From positions 248,001 to 312,000 of the forward strand of contig JAPQWV010000328.1 in the NCBI GenBank assembly GCA_027422505.1: a stretch of DNA of 64,000 nucleotides, in the 5' to 3' direction. The DNA is from Craterostigma plantagineum. Taxonomy: Eukaryota > Streptophyta > Magnoliopsida > Lamiales > Linderniaceae. Positions 33,024 to 44,948 of this stretch are shown here, in pieces. The first letter of the stretch is position 1. Each line of letters begins with the position of its first letter. The notes under the pieces are model-generated. The model saw only the letters and a list, made by a program, of their open reading frames with translations, had not been told where the DNA came from and made no database searches. The translations under genes were made by a program, and so were the position numbers.

Positions 33024-36000
33024 TTACACGCCTTTCCAAGGAGATACTCGCAGAAATACTTTCTCTCCAACTTCATATTCCATTTCTCGTCGATGTTGGT
33101 CTATGTAACTCTTTTGTCTATCTTGGGCCGCTTTAAGTCGACTCTTTACTACTTTAATCTTTTCCATTGTATCCTGAATCAAATCTGGCCCTTCTAATAC
33201 TTGTTCTCCTTCCATATCCCAACAAATCGGGTTTCGACATTTCCGGCCATATAGAGCTTCGTACGGTGCCATTCCGATACTCGAATGATACTGATTATTA
33301 TAAGAAAATTCCATTAGCGCTATATAATCGTCCCATGAGCCTTTGAACTCAATTACACATGCTCGAAGCATATCTTCCAATGTCTGTATCGTTCTTTCTG
33401 ACTGACCGTCGGTCTGTGGATGAAATGCCGTACTAAAATGTAATTTAGTTCCGATCGCTTCCTGTAAACTGCCCCAAAATCTAGAAGTAAATCGGGGATC
33501 ACGATCAGACACGATAGAAATAGGTACCCCGTGTAACCGAACTATTTCGTTGACGTATCTTTTTGCTAAATATTCTAACGTAGAACCCCATCGAAATGGT
33601 AAAAAGTGTGCCGATTTCGTAAGTCTATCAACAATTACCCAAACGGCATCATTTTTCTTGGCCGTAGAAGGAAGACCGTATAGGAAGTCCATCGTTATAC
33701 GCTCCCATTTCCAAACAGGTATAGGTAAAGGATGTAATTTACCCACTGGCGCTTGGTGTTCGGCTTTGATTTGCTGACACGTTAAACATTTCAGCACATA
33801 GTCAGCTACATCCCTTTTCATCCTTGGCCACCAATAGTGAGATTTAAGGGTCCGATACATTTTCGTACTGCCTGGATGCATAGCATAAGGAGCGGTATGT
33901 GCCTCTTCCATTATCTCTTGTCGAAGATTGTCGATATCAGGAACACATATACGGCCATTTATCGTCAGAGTTCCATTATCGTCTATTACAAAAGACTTCC
34001 CTAACCCTTGTTTCACTTTATCAGAAATCTTAACTAGCTTTTCGTCCTTAAACTGTACTTGTCTGATTCGATCTAACATGATAGGTCGAACTACCATCGA
34101 GGCACAGATAGCACCAGTATCATCTACTTTCATCTCCGTATTCATCTTTCTGAGTTCAATCAAACTTGAGAAAGAGCAAATCGATAAATAAGAGACGGAA
34201 CCATACGTTTTCCGACTTAAAGCATCAGCAACGACATTAGCCTTTCCAGGATGATACTCTATAGTACAGTCACAATCCTTTAACAGCTCGATCCACCGCC
34301 TCTGTCTCATATTCAATTCCTTTTGGCTTAATAGATATTTCAGACTTTTATGATCAGTAAATATCTGAAATGTCGTACCATATAAGTAGTGTCGCCATAT
34401 CTTCAGTGCGAACACCACGGCCGCTAACTCTAAGTCGTGAGTTGGGTAAGATGTTTCGTATGGCTTCAACTGTCGAGATGCATACGCCACTACTTTTCCA
34501 TTTTGCATTAGCACGCATCCTAGTCCTTGGTAGGACGCATCACTATAGATCACAAAACCTTCAGTACCTGATGGAATAGTCAGTACAGGAGCTGTTGTTA
34601 ATCGTTCCTTCAATTCTTCAAAACTCCTTTGGCATTCATCAGTCCACTTAAATACAACTCCTTTACGTAATAACTTCGTCATTGGAGCGGCTATCAGTGA
34701 GAAATTCTCTACGAATCGCCGATAATATCCGGCCAATCCCAGGAAACTACGAACTTCTGCTACATTTTTAGGGCTCTCCCACTTGATCACTGCTTCAATT
34801 TTACTGGGATCGACTTGGATACCTTTACCAGAGACTACGTGCCCCAGAAACACTACTTGATCTAACCAAAATTCACATTTTGAGAGCTTTGCATATAACT
34901 TCCTTTCTCGTAAAGTCTGAAGTACAATCTTCAAATGTTCTTCGTGCTCCTCTTTTGACTTGGAATATATTAGAATATCATCAATAAAAACGATCACGAA
35001 CTGGTCTAAGTAGGGTCGGAAGACATCATTCATCAACGCCATAAACACTGCAGGAGCGTTCGTCAATCCAAAGGGCATAACTAGAAATTCATAATGTCCA
35101 TATCTTGTTCTAAAGGCCGTCTTTGGAATATCACCATCGGCAATCTTCAATTGATGATATCCTGATCTCAGGTCGATTTTTGAAAAGACCCTAGAACCTT
35201 GTAACTGATCAAATAGATCATCAATCCGAGGTAACGGATATTTATTTTTCACGGTTACCTTATTCAACTGCCGATAGTCGATACATAATCTGAGCGTTCC
35301 ATCCTTCTTTTTGACGAAGAGAACAGGCGCTCCCCAAGGTGATACACTCGGTCTTATATAACCCTTATCTAATAACTCCTTCAGCTGTACCTTTAGTTCA
35401 TTCAATTCTATCGGAGCCATTCGATACGGTGGAATGGAAATCGGCGCCGTGCCCGGTTGAAGTTCGATGGTAAATTCTGTATCTCGGTCAGGGGGTAATC
35501 CCGGTAACTCTTCGGGAAAGACATCAGGATATTCACTGACTACAGAAATATCTTCTATTTTCAATCCACTTAACTGTGCATCTATAACATAGGTTATATA
35601 CCCTTCGCATCCTTTACTAATCATCTTAGAAGCTTCTAAACTTGATATCTGATACGCCGTCCGTACGCTCTTTTCTCCCTTAATTGTTATATGGGTTTGA
35701 TCCGTAAGGGTCAATTCAATTTCCTTTTTGAAACAATCAAGCTTCGCCCGATATTTTGACAACCAGTCCATACCTAATATTACGTCGAAATCCATTAAAG
35801 GAATAACGAATAGGGATGCTCGCATTTCTGTCCCTTTACTGACCATCCTGCATTCTAAGTATACTGCATTCACTGTAACCACTTCACCCGTTGGAAGTCG
35901 AACATACAATTCCTCTTCTAGGGGTTCGAGTTTATCAGGTAATAATGATGCAAATGTTCGTGATATGAATGAATGAGTGGCACCTGGATCGAATAAAACA

Positions 36001-37211
36001 TATGCATCAATATCACAGATAGATAATTTACCCGTAATCACGTGTGATCCTTCTTTGGCCTCGTCACGGGTCATAGTAAAAATCCTTGCTTGTGCTGGCG
36101 GCCTATAGGCTTGGCTTCCAGAATCTCCTCTTCCAGAACTTGTATTAAACGGTCCTCGACCCCTTCCTCTTCCGCGATTCGTATAAGTTCCGCTAATCCT
36201 TGATTGTTCAACTGTGGTTTCTGTTTGTAATGTTGGACAATTCCTTGCTAAGTGTCCCCGTTGCCCACATCGAAAACATTCGCCTGTGAGCCATCTACAA
36301 ATGCCCGGATGATTTTTCCCGCAATGTTCACATGCTGGTATGGTCTGTGAACTTCCCCGTCCGACCGGTCTCATTCCGCCCATATTGCCCCTTGCGGAAC
36401 TACTTTGTGTGCTCATTGATCTAGGTGTACTGAACGTCTTTTTCGTCTTTCCACTTGACGATTCTTCTCCTGGCCTTCTTTTGTTACTCTGGAAATTTCT
36501 GGATTCGGTCTCTAATCTTTCAGCCCGGATCGCTGCCGCCCTCAACTTTCCATAGGACTCCATGTCTGATGGCGTAATACGATTTCTAATCGTGTAACGA
36601 AGTCCAGCTTCAAACCTTCGACACTTATTTCTTTCAATCACAACCATGTGTGAAGCGTATCGGGATAACTGATTAAATAGCACTTCATATTCACTTACGG
36701 ACCGGTTTCCCTGTTTAAGTTCTAAAAATTCCTTCTCTTTCTGATCTCTGTAGACCTCGGGCATATAGGTATCGTTAAATTCTCTCAAAAAGTCTTCCCA
36801 GGTCAGCACTGGGGGTTGAGCCGTACTGTCTGGGACGGTCTCCCACCATTCATATGCATGTCCCTGAAGAAGTGAGACAGCATAGTCGAATCTTTCTTCC
36901 GATGTACATTGCATCATATTGAATACTCTTTCCGTCCTTTTTAACCAGGTTTCCGCTTCTGCGGGATCTGTCGTACCCATGAAATCCACAGCACCCATCT
37001 TCCTTAGTTTATCATATCGTCGTTCTCGGGGAGTTGTCAGGGGGTGTTCGGGTTCATGCTGTCTAAGAGTATGAGATGAATGGGATTCAGGTACGGCCGT
37101 TCCTCCTCCCTCAATAGTTGGTTCATCATGTTCTACATGCGTTCGTTCACCTATTGCCCTTTGCCTATATATGCAAGAAAAATATAAAAGGGCAATCCAT
37201 GACATGCACAT
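33024..37211 (-). CDS. gag-pol polyprotein of a Tekay/Del chromovirus (1395 codons, stops before the chromodomain)
   Basis: The polyprotein would provide capsid, protease, RT, RNase H and integrase for retrotransposition. Order by residue: capsid domain about 75-240 ([34 protein letters not shown]); zinc knuckle [14 protein letters not shown] about 311-324; protease [13 protein letters not shown] about 406-418 with D-P-G in place of D-S-G, a variant I recall from plant gypsy elements; RT with CIDYRQLNK and [10 protein letters not shown] about 738-747; RNase H with YSDAS about 889 and TDHKSLKYL; integrase zinc region with CLTCQQIK about 1150, and catalytic D (TMDFLYGL about 1174), D (SDRDPRF about 1236) and E (QSERTIQ about 1270). 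The first 16 codons resemble a pyrimidine tract plus splice acceptor, so the true start may be downstream, for example MGAVDF. It ends at TAA 33026-33024. Confidence 0.95.
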   Translation of the reverse strand: MCMSWIALLYFSCIYRQRAIGERTHVEHDEPTIEGGGTAVPESHSSHTLRQHEPEHPLTTPRERRYDKLRKMGAVDFMGTTDPAEAETWLKRTERVFNMMQCTSEERFDYAVSLLQGHAYEWWETVPDSTAQPPVLTWEDFLREFNDTYMPEVYRDQKEKEFLELKQGNRSVSEYEVLFNQLSRYASHMVVIERNKCRRFEAGLRYTIRNRITPSDMESYGKLRAAAIRAERLETESRNFQSNKRRPGEESSSGKTKKTFSTPRSMSTQSSSARGNMGGMRPVGRGSSQTIPACEHCGKNHPGICRWLTGECFRCGQRGHLARNCPTLQTETTVEQSRISGTYTNRGRGRGRGPFNTSSGRGDSGSQAYRPPAQARIFTMTRDEAKEGSHVITGKLSICDIDAYVLFDPGATHSFISRTFASLLPDKLEPLEEELYVRLPTGEVVTVNAVYLECRMVSKGTEMRASLFVIPLMDFDVILGMDWLSKYRAKLDCFKKEIELTLTDQTHITIKGEKSVRTAYQISSLEASKMISKGCEGYITYVIDAQLSGLKIEDISVVSEYPDVFPEELPGLPPDRDTEFTIELQPGTAPISIPPYRMAPIELNELKVQLKELLDKGYIRPSVSPWGAPVLFVKKKDGTLRLCIDYRQLNKVTVKNKYPLPRIDDLFDQLQGSRVFSKIDLRSGYHQLKIADGDIPKTAFRTRYGHYEFLVMPFGLTNAPAVFMALMNDVFRPYLDQFVIVFIDDILIYSKSKEEHEEHLKIVLQTLRERKLYAKLSKCEFWLDQVVFLGHVVSGKGIQVDPSKIEAVIKWESPKNVAEVRSFLGLAGYYRRFVENFSLIAAPMTKLLRKGVVFKWTDECQRSFEELKERLTTAPVLTIPSGTEGFVIYSDASYQGLGCVLMQNGKVVAYASRQLKPYETSYPTHDLELAAVVFALKIWRHYLYGTTFQIFTDHKSLKYLLSQKELNMRQRRWIELLKDCDCTIEYHPGKANVVADALSRKTYGSVSYLSICSFSSLIELRKMNTEMKVDDTGAICASMVVRPIMLDRIRQVQFKDEKLVKISDKVKQGLGKSFVIDDNGTLTINGRICVPDIDNLRQEIMEEAHTAPYAMHPGSTKMYRTLKSHYWWPRMKRDVADYVLKCLTCQQIKAEHQAPVGKLHPLPIPVWKWERITMDFLYGLPSTAKKNDAVWVIVDRLTKSAHFLPFRWGSTLEYLAKRYVNEIVRLHGVPISIVSDRDPRFTSRFWGSLQEAIGTKLHFSTAFHPQTDGQSERTIQTLEDMLRACVIEFKGSWDDYIALMEFSYNNQYHSSIGMAPYEALYGRKCRNPICWDMEGEQVLEGPDLIQDTMEKIKVVKSRLKAAQDRQKSYIDQHRREMEYEVGEKVFLRVSPWKGV

Positions 37212-37243
37212 TCTCCATAGAGTCTACAGAACCTAAAGCCTAG

Positions 37244-37255
37244 GCTCTGATACCA
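37244..37255 (-). other. primer-binding site (initiator-Met tRNA)
   Basis: TGGTATCAGAGC on the minus strand is an exact match, five bases inside the 5' LTR edge at 37261. Confidence 0.95.
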
Positions 37256-37260
37256 CTACA

Positions 37261-40200
37261 TGTAGCGCCCCGTTTCCTATTACCTTTTTACGCAGCTATA
37301 AAATATTCATATAAAATTTTTCGCGATTTTCATAACCATTTCCTTTAACAAAAACGGGTGCGTACATCCAATCTAGTTCCTTTCACAATAATGTACATAT
37401 ATGTACCTATCATATGAGTCACAAAATACGATAGTCTAAATCCGTTTCTATTCTATATGCTAATGATGAACCAGAGGGGAGTAGGAGGAGAGCGTAGTTG
37501 GCCAACCTTGAATCCATGCTCTATGATATGCTTTCTACGCCGTCTGCTAATTATCTACACAACTGTGAAGACACCGATTCAGAGTATGATCGCAACATGT
37601 TAATTAATACAAGTAATAATAAAATAAACCGTAATTCATGCCTTTCCATTGATATCGTAACCATGCCATTTCAAATCACATAATCATCGTTCATATAACG
37701 GTCATTCATAGGATCCGTAGATTACATGCCATTTCTATATGTCCATTTATTTTGATACTCCCGTTATAGACTAGCTAGACTGTACTGTACGCCCAGTCGG
37801 CGCCCATGCATGGGACTCTGTAATCATATCGTAATCCCCCAATTTGTAGGGATACGTGTTGCCTGTACAGGACTCTGTAATAATCCCCCGATTTGTAGGG
37901 ATATATGCCGTAGCATCCGTATCATACCATCTGTAGTCGTAGCAGTCATAACGGTTTCTCCCTTCATTTTATATGTATGCAGTACTATATGAAATACCTT
38001 ATATTACACATAAATCATATGTGAGCACGTTACGATCACATAGTTCACGTCGATTCATAATAGTACATATATCACGTACTAATCAATTAATCCATAGAAA
38101 GCATGTAAACATATAAGGCACATAAGGTACATGTCGCAATCATACTCACAAGTTTTGCCTATTTCCCCGTTCGCCTAAACAGCTTTGCCCTTGCCTTTAT
38201 CAGATTCCTGACCTATACAATTATTTTTATCCGTAAATGTAAAATCCCTATAATGATATGCGTATGTGATATGCATGCTTTATTATTATGCATGTGCGTT
38301 TCTTATTCGTAGCCTTTTATTAGAAACCCTAACTTATTTTAAAGTATCAAATATCGGGTCTTTGAAGTGTAAAATGTCGAGTTCTTTAAAGTATAAAATG
38401 TCGAGCTTTATAAGGTATAAAATGTCGACATCTTTAAAGATTTCGAAATGTGCCATGAGACACATCTCGACATTCTACTCGACCTTATACCTGAAATAAT
38501 AACTCGACATCCTAACCTTAACTCGATATTATCATTCGACATTTACTTCGACAAGTATAAAGAATCTCGACATTCATCTAAGTCTTCTCGACATTTTACT
38601 TAAAACAAGGCTCGACTTTATCCTTGAAATCAACTCGACATTTAATAATTCATCCCGACTTTTGATAACTCACGTATATGTATAGGATTTCGACATTTTA
38701 TGATAACTCGACTTTTGATAACTCGACTTTTTATCATAAGATTCGACTTTCATCAAAGCACCTCTCGACATCTAACAACTCGACATCTAACAACTCGACA
38801 TTTTCTCCCAATATCGACCCATCTCGACATTCTATCTGAATAAATTTTCTAAATCTCGATGCCATAATATAACTCGACATTTCATATTGAGATCCCTTCT
38901 CTTGAATTCTTAAGAACGGGATGAATTTCACAAGAACTTCATACTACCTACTGTTCAAAACTTAACACAAATAAATAGAGCAATCTACGCATATAGATTC
39001 CAAAACAGTTAAATCATAAATTCTCTTACGAAAACCTTCTATCAATTATCAGCGCTGAAATTTCCTTATACTTGACATGATCAAATCCTATCAATAATAA
39101 TATATTACAAGTAAATCTCTAAAATATTTGAATCCTTATTCTATTGCCGAAAACCTTCAAGTTGAAATCATCTATCCAGCTAAGGATACTTAAACTGCTA
39201 AAATACTTCATCCAATATTCAAACGTTTCAACTAGTATATTCTGATAACGAATTCTATGTAAATAATATATATAAAATCCTTCAAGATTTGGCAAACCCT
39301 AATACATATATTTGCGGAAGGTCTCCCTGAAATTTTATTTAGTACCTAAGAACTTCCTTATACCTTGCATAAATTAAATCCTAACAATAGTATCATACTA
39401 CAAATAGGCTTATAAAATTTTCAGCTTTTGTTCTTATGCCGAAAACTATTCCTATGACTATAAATTTGTTCGCTTAATATGATTATTAATTCTTAGCATG
39501 CATATATATGTATTATAAACATTATTAAGTTTCTTTACCTTCAAGAATTGGCCTAGATGTTTGTTCAAAGTTTCGATCGTCTTTATCTCCTCTGTTCTTT
39601 TATCTTTCTTTGTTCATCAAGGTCTCGATCTGACATGTAATTCGTACTAGTATATACATAGGTTTTGTAGCTGATGATGTCGATTTCCTCAAGGTTAAGA
39701 AAACCTTTCCTTAGTCATACTCATTAATACATTCAAAGACCTCCACGTGTACTTATATCCTTTGATAGGTTAGTATTTTATTATTAAGGTTGTTTCCCCT
39801 CATGACTAACACCTAGCTTTAAGATTATTTAAATTATCACATGTTATATATATCGAACTCAAGTTCTCGTGATTTCAAATTCTTTGATTGAAGAATTTCG
39901 AGGTTGTCACTGAATACATTTCGAAATCTTTATTAAGAGGATTTCGAGTTCTTGCAATCTGTGTTAAGAAAATCTCGAAGTCTTCAATTTGAAGTCCTTA
40001 TTCAATAAATTTCGACATTAATATTTGAAGGTTTTGAAACTTCCATCTTTTTTTTTTTTATAAATATTATTTAAATATTTCTTTCCAACTTATTTATCAT
40101 TTTAATTACACACATGAAATTTCCTCAAACCTGAGAAAACCCTAGAAATTTCATACTTAGAAAAATTCTAATTCCATAACATTTACTTCTTCACTACTTA

Positions 40201-40334
40201 TCCCCTTGATAACCTAGAACTATCATACTTTAAATACCTTATCCTATCTATATCTCTGTTTTAAAATAACTTATATGAATGCATGAATTTATGTAAATGC
40301 ACGAAATTATAATATGAGGTTTCGGTTCCTGACA
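37261..40334 (-). mobile_element. 5' LTR of the Tekay/Del element
   Basis: It is 3074 bp and nearly identical to 29532-32604. It carries the same TCGACAT array (38369-38889) and the same short tandem duplication (about 37812-37904). It ends at the CATAA target duplication. Confidence 0.96.
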
Positions 40335-40631
40335 CATAAAATCACAATAATCTCGAACAACCCCGCTCAGCGGTACGCCAAAATATTACGGTCTCCACAC
40401 GGCATAAGTATCTCACTCCTGTGATATGATATGCATATGCTATGCATATAAATGTGATAACTCATGAAAAGTGATGTCACATGGAACATACGTAAATCAC
40501 GTAAATCATCTAAAAGCACATAAATATCACATAGGTGTTTACGCATTGTAGATGAATAATTCATCAACCTATCCTCCTGATAAAATCAGTCGATATGCAA
40601 TTATTATTTGACATAGGTGTTTACATGTTCG

Positions 40632-41034
40632 GTAAATTTGTTTATCGCTTCATTATTATTTGACCCGTTTCAACCCAAAAAGACCCTCAGATTTATGCTT
40701 GCCACTTTAAGTAGTAGATATGCAATTAGATTGCAAGCTTATGGTAGGGGTTGGACTAGTGCACGATTTGAGCGATTCACTATATACTAGCCTATACACT
40801 GGGTGACTTGAGCGAATCCATGTGAGGTGCGATTTTTGATTTAGCAGTGCTAAGGAAGCTCAGGTCGATAGGTGCCGATCATTAGTGCATTATTCATGAT
40901 TGTTTGCTTGATTCCAGTTTGTGCTTTCTAGCTATGATGATAAGTTGCGAACAATTGTGTCGTTATCCTGATTTGGGCCTTCTCTGACTTCTAATTTACT
41001 TGAGGACAAGCAAATGCTTAAGTGTGGGGAGGTT
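40632..41034 (+). repeat. duplicated 3' internal tail of the gag-only element
   Basis: This is a near copy of 43060-43462, ending with the same polypurine tract (AAGTGTGGGGAGGTT) directly before an LTR. It is joined on its left to frame-LTR sequence through about 40 bp of patchwork filler (40591-40631). Confidence 0.88.
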
Positions 41035-41709
41035 TGATAAACGTATTTCACTACGTTTATCGTAATATATTAGTTAGGTTAAAATAGAGCTCTCGCCATC
41101 ATTTTATACATTTATTCGTCATATTTACACTTCTTTCGATATTGAAGGACCTTAGGACGGCTCTCGGGCGAAAAGGAGCGAAAATGAGGCAAAACGGAGC
41201 AAGTGTGAAGAAATCAGTCATGTGTCACGGCCGTGACACTCGATCCTCACTGTTAGTAATTACTGGATTTTAGATCCCCACGAGCGTTTAGGAGATAGCA
41301 AACTCACGAGCGGGTAGGAAATTACTACGATCTAGTCAGAGTCACATAGGAGCAATAATTCACTAGCCGATAGTACCTAGCGGGATTCAAATCCCGAGCA
41401 CATCTCTATTATCTAAAAGTTCTCACATCAGTTTAGGCGTGTTCTTTGAATATCTAGTTGAGTTAGGAGCGATCTGTTAGGTTAATTCGTAAAACAATCG
41501 GCGTATTTTATTTAGGCTAGATATCGAGTCGATAGGTCACTACTAATACTCAGTTTATTCCGTGTGTTCGATACTCGTTTACTCACTTTACTACACTACA
41601 AATGATAGGTCCACTGCCTATCACACGTTGGTGATAGTAATTAGGTATTCGTTTTATATTATCACTTGTCGCACTTGCAAAATCATATTAGCACACCACG
41701 TGTGGATCA
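41035..41709 (+). mobile_element. internally deleted 5' LTR of the gag-only element
   Basis: It starts TGATAAACG and ends GTGTGGATCA. It is 675 bp against 1486 bp for the 3' LTR, because of one internal deletion that removes all but one of the palindrome units. Confidence 0.9.
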
Positions 41710-41715
41710 AGTTTT

Positions 41716-41733
41716 TGGCGCCGTTGCCGGGGA
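41716..41733 (+). other. primer-binding site (tRNA-Asp type)
   Basis: TGGCGCCGTTGCCGGGGA starts six bases after the LTR. It is complementary to the 3' end of plant tRNA-Asp(GUC). Confidence 0.85.
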
Positions 41734-41891
41734 ATAGATTGATATTAGGAACACCATATTTCGGTAATTTAGTCATTTTTATTTGAAGTTTTCCTTTTTT
41801 CTACTATTTGCGTTATTTGTCTTTTAGTCATTGTTATTTTCGTTATTTCTTTTACGGGTCAATTTTCTTTTAGTCCAGATACAGAAGTAGC

Positions 41892-42733
41892 ATGGCGGAC
41901 CACAGAGTGCCCGTCCACGAGGAGGAGCCATCACTACAAGATCTCCTCAAGAATGTCGCGCTAGGCGGTACTGAGTCGACGATTGTCATCCCACTGATCG
42001 AGAACAACAACTTCGAGCTGAAGCACTCTTGGGTTCAAATGATTTTCCAGACGGCCCAGTTTGAGGGCAATCCCGACGATGATCACTATTCCCATCTGAA
42101 GGCTTTCTTAACCGTCACCGACACTATCAAGATCAACGGGGTCTCGGGCGATGTGATCAAGCTGATGCTATTCCCATTCTTGCTCAAGTTCAGGGCGAAG
42201 GATTGGTTGGATATGTTGCTGCCCAGATCGATCACCACTTGGGAGGATATGCGAGCCGCCTTCATCAATCATTATTTTCCACTATCTAAGGTGCTAAGGT
42301 TGAAGACGGAGATCCTCTTTTCCACCATAAGGACTCAGAAAATCTCTACGGGGTGTGGGAGCAATACAAGGCGATACTGAAGAGGTGCCCACAACACGGG
42401 ATGTCAAAGGCAGCCCAGATCAACCGATTCCACGAGGGGCTCAATGACCAGACTGTCCATATGTTAGACGGAGCTGTAGGAGGAGGACACATGAAGCTCA
42501 ATGCGACTGACACTTGGAATCTGATTGAAGACTACTCGAGGAACAGCTTCATGAGGGGCAATACGAGGATGAAGACACCATGCGTATTTGGAGCGAGCGA
42601 GGAGACGACCACGAATGCCAAATTTGAGGCACTCCAGCAACAAATCACTACGATAAACTCTCAGTTGCAAACAGTCATTGGCGCACTACTCCCGAAATCC
42701 GTGCAGATTTCTTCTGTGCTATTCGTGAAATGA
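41892..42733 (+). pseudogene. gag (retrotransposon capsid) with one frameshift
   Basis: The start MADHRVPVHEEEPSLQDLL is followed by the capsid core typical of Athila/Tat-like gypsy gag: FELKHSWVQMIFQTAQFEGN, INGVSGDVIKLMLFPFLL, AKDWLDMLLPRSITTWEDM and FINHYFPLSK. After a one-base shift at about 42320-42335 it continues in another frame with WEQYKAILKRCPQHGM, FHEGLNDQTVHMLDGA and a coiled-coil-like C-terminus (FEALQQQITTINSQLQTVI). Gag would form particles around element RNA. No zinc knuckle or pol follows; a stop at 42731-42733 ends it. Only the frameshift breaks an otherwise well-kept frame. Confidence 0.9.
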
Positions 42734-43462
42734 CTCGACCCTACTTGACCATTTTCTGAAATGACCCGATCCCTTGCATAAGCCTGCCCATAATCCTTTT
42801 GCAAGATATATGTTTTGGAAATCAAGTATCCCCAGGTACATGGCATTCACTGTGACGATGTATTCTTTGCGACAAAAGCCAAACCTTGATACTTAGGGAA
42901 TAAGGGCAGTGCACAAAAGTAGAGTGACTAAGGTGAAAGGGCAGAAAATGAAAGGGAACTGAGTCGAGAGGGTCGGGCAGAAAAGTCTAGGATTTCAGAG
43001 CGAGAATGTGGAGTCTTATGTTGGGGCATGTGATGCCAGTTTGATCATGCTATATTCTTCAGTAATTTGTTTATCGCTTCATTATTATTTGACTCGTTTC
43101 AACCCAAAAGACCCTCAGATTTATGCTTGCCACTTTAAGTAGTAGATATGCAATTAGCTTGCAATTTTATGGTAGGGGTTGGACTAGTGCACGATTTGAG
43201 CGATTCACTATATACTAGCCTATACGCTGAGTGACTTGAGCGAATCCTTGTGAGGTGCGATTCTTGATTTAGCAGTGCTAAGGAAGCTCAGGTCGATATG
43301 TGCCGATCATTAGTGCATTATTCATGATTGTTTGCTTGATTCCAGTTTGTGCTTTCTAGCAATGATGATAAGTTGCGAACAATTGTGTCGTTATCCTGAT
43401 TTGTGCCTTATTTGACTTCTAATTTACTTGAGGACAAGCAAATGCTTAAGTGTGGGGAGGTT

Positions 43463-44948
43463 TGATAAACGTATTTCACTACGTTTATCGTAATATTTAA
43501 TTGGGTTAAAATAGAACTCTAGCCACCATTTTATATATTTATTCGCCATATTTACACTTTTTTCGATATTGAAGGACCTTAGGACGGCTCTCGGGCGAAA
43601 AGGAGCGAAAATGAGGCAAAACGGAGCAAGTATGAAGAAATCAGTCATGTGTCACGGCCGTGACACACCTTGCACCAGGCCGTGACAATGGACAGAACCG
43701 AAGCCAAAGGACACTGGTCTCCATCATGGCCGTGACACACATTGCACCAGGCCGTGACAAGAGGCAGAAAAGGAAGCCAAGCGATGCAGAGCACAGTCAC
43801 GGCCGTGAAGCCCGCCTGAAAAGTAGCAACGGACTAAAAAATTCATATATCTCAATGTAGACATTGGATTGAGAATCTCTTTAGTCAGAGTCATGAATGG
43901 CAAGTCGTCTATCTATGGTTAAAATTTCTGGTCAATCGGACATCATTTACCCCTCCATGCCGCAAAGCTGTTGAGAGTGTCACAGCCGTGACACTACTGT
44001 ACCCAGGCCGTGACAGTGTTGAATTTCACTATAAAGGCCCGATTTCGATCCAGAAAAGGGGGAACCGACCAGATATAAACCCTAAATCATCTAGAGACGA
44101 AAAAGAGCCGTCAAGAACACGGAATTACGTCGCGGAGCACAAGAGATGGATCAACGCCGAATTCACGCTGAATTGAACGAAGAACAAAGACTCTTCCACG
44201 ATATCATCCCAGATCAATCAGAAGGGAAGATTATGAGTCCTCTGCCCTTGTTCTCTATCGCTTTTGTTGCTTTTCCGTTGATTATGAGTAGCTAAATTCC
44301 CTCCGTGTTTGGAGTAGATGAACGCTAGGTTGATTCGCGATTAAGACATATATTTATCGTGACTCGTGTATCCTGACAATTAATCTATCTATGAAAGTAT
44401 TTATTCGCTTTAATATGTCTATGTGTTAAAGTGAATATGTGGAAAATCGTTTAGGACAACATCTAAACAACGATTAGGTCGTTCATAGATGATAGGACTC
44501 GAGTATAGGGCGACAGCAAATACTCGATCCTCGCTGTTAGTAATTACTGAATTTTAGATCCCCACGAGCGTTTAGGGCGATAGCAAACTCGTGAGCTTGT
44601 AGGAAATTACTGCGATCTAGTCAGAATCACGTAGGAGCAATAATTCACTGTCTTAGCCGATAGTACCTAGCGGGATACGAATCCCGAGCACATCCCTATT
44701 ATTTGAAAGTTCTCACATCAGTTTAGGAGCGATCTGTTAGGTTAATTCATAAAACAATCTGCGTATTTTATTTAGGCTAGATATCGAGTCGATAGGTCAC
44801 TACTAGTTCGATACTCGTTTACGCACTTTACTGCACTACAAACGATAGGTCCACTGCCTATCACACGTTGGTGATAGTAATTAGGTATTCGTTTTATATT
44901 ATCACTTGTCGCACTTGCAAATCATGTTAGCACACCACGTGTAGATCA
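43463..44948 (+). mobile_element. 3' LTR of the gag-only element
   Basis: This 1486 bp LTR holds TCACGGCCGTGA palindromes (43652-43663, 43797-43808) and variants near 43725 and 43980. It matches 27461-29038 with scattered differences and small deletions. Confidence 0.9.

Larger units (their letters stand above)
29532..40334 (-). mobile_element. near-pristine Tekay/Del chromovirus, TSD CATAA
   Basis: A 10.8 kb element is bounded by TGTAGCGCCCC (29532) and CGGTTCCTGACA (40334) and flanked by CATAA on both sides (29527-29531, 40335-40339). It has two near-identical LTRs, a perfect initiator-Met primer-binding site (37244-37255), a single long gag-pol frame, a chromodomain-like tail and a G-rich polypurine tract. 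The uninterrupted target survives nearby: 45421-45480 has the same flank running straight through the insertion point. By eye the LTRs differ at one substitution (C/G near 32176 versus 39906), a one-base indel in an A run, and T-run length (10 versus 12). It is the youngest insertion in the window. Confidence 0.97.
41035..44948 (+). mobile_element. gag-only (TR-GAG-like) LTR retrotransposon
   Basis: An LTR (41035-41709), a tRNA-Asp-type primer-binding site, a single gag-like coding region, about 0.7 kb of non-coding sequence, a polypurine tract (43448-43462) and a second LTR (43463-44948) make a 3.9 kb element with no pol. This matches the plant class of LTR elements keeping only a GAG domain, which need enzymes from an autonomous partner. 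The 5' LTR has lost about 0.8 kb internally, between the GACAC at 41240 and TCGATCC, compared with the 3' LTR. After the 3' LTR, ACCGC (44949-44953) is the likely partner of ACCGT at 27456-27460. Confidence 0.85.

Noticed and set aside
35980..35992. Protease active site reads D-P-G, possibly inactivating
   Set aside because: I recall D-P-G as a frequent variant in plant gypsy proteases, so it is not reported as a break.
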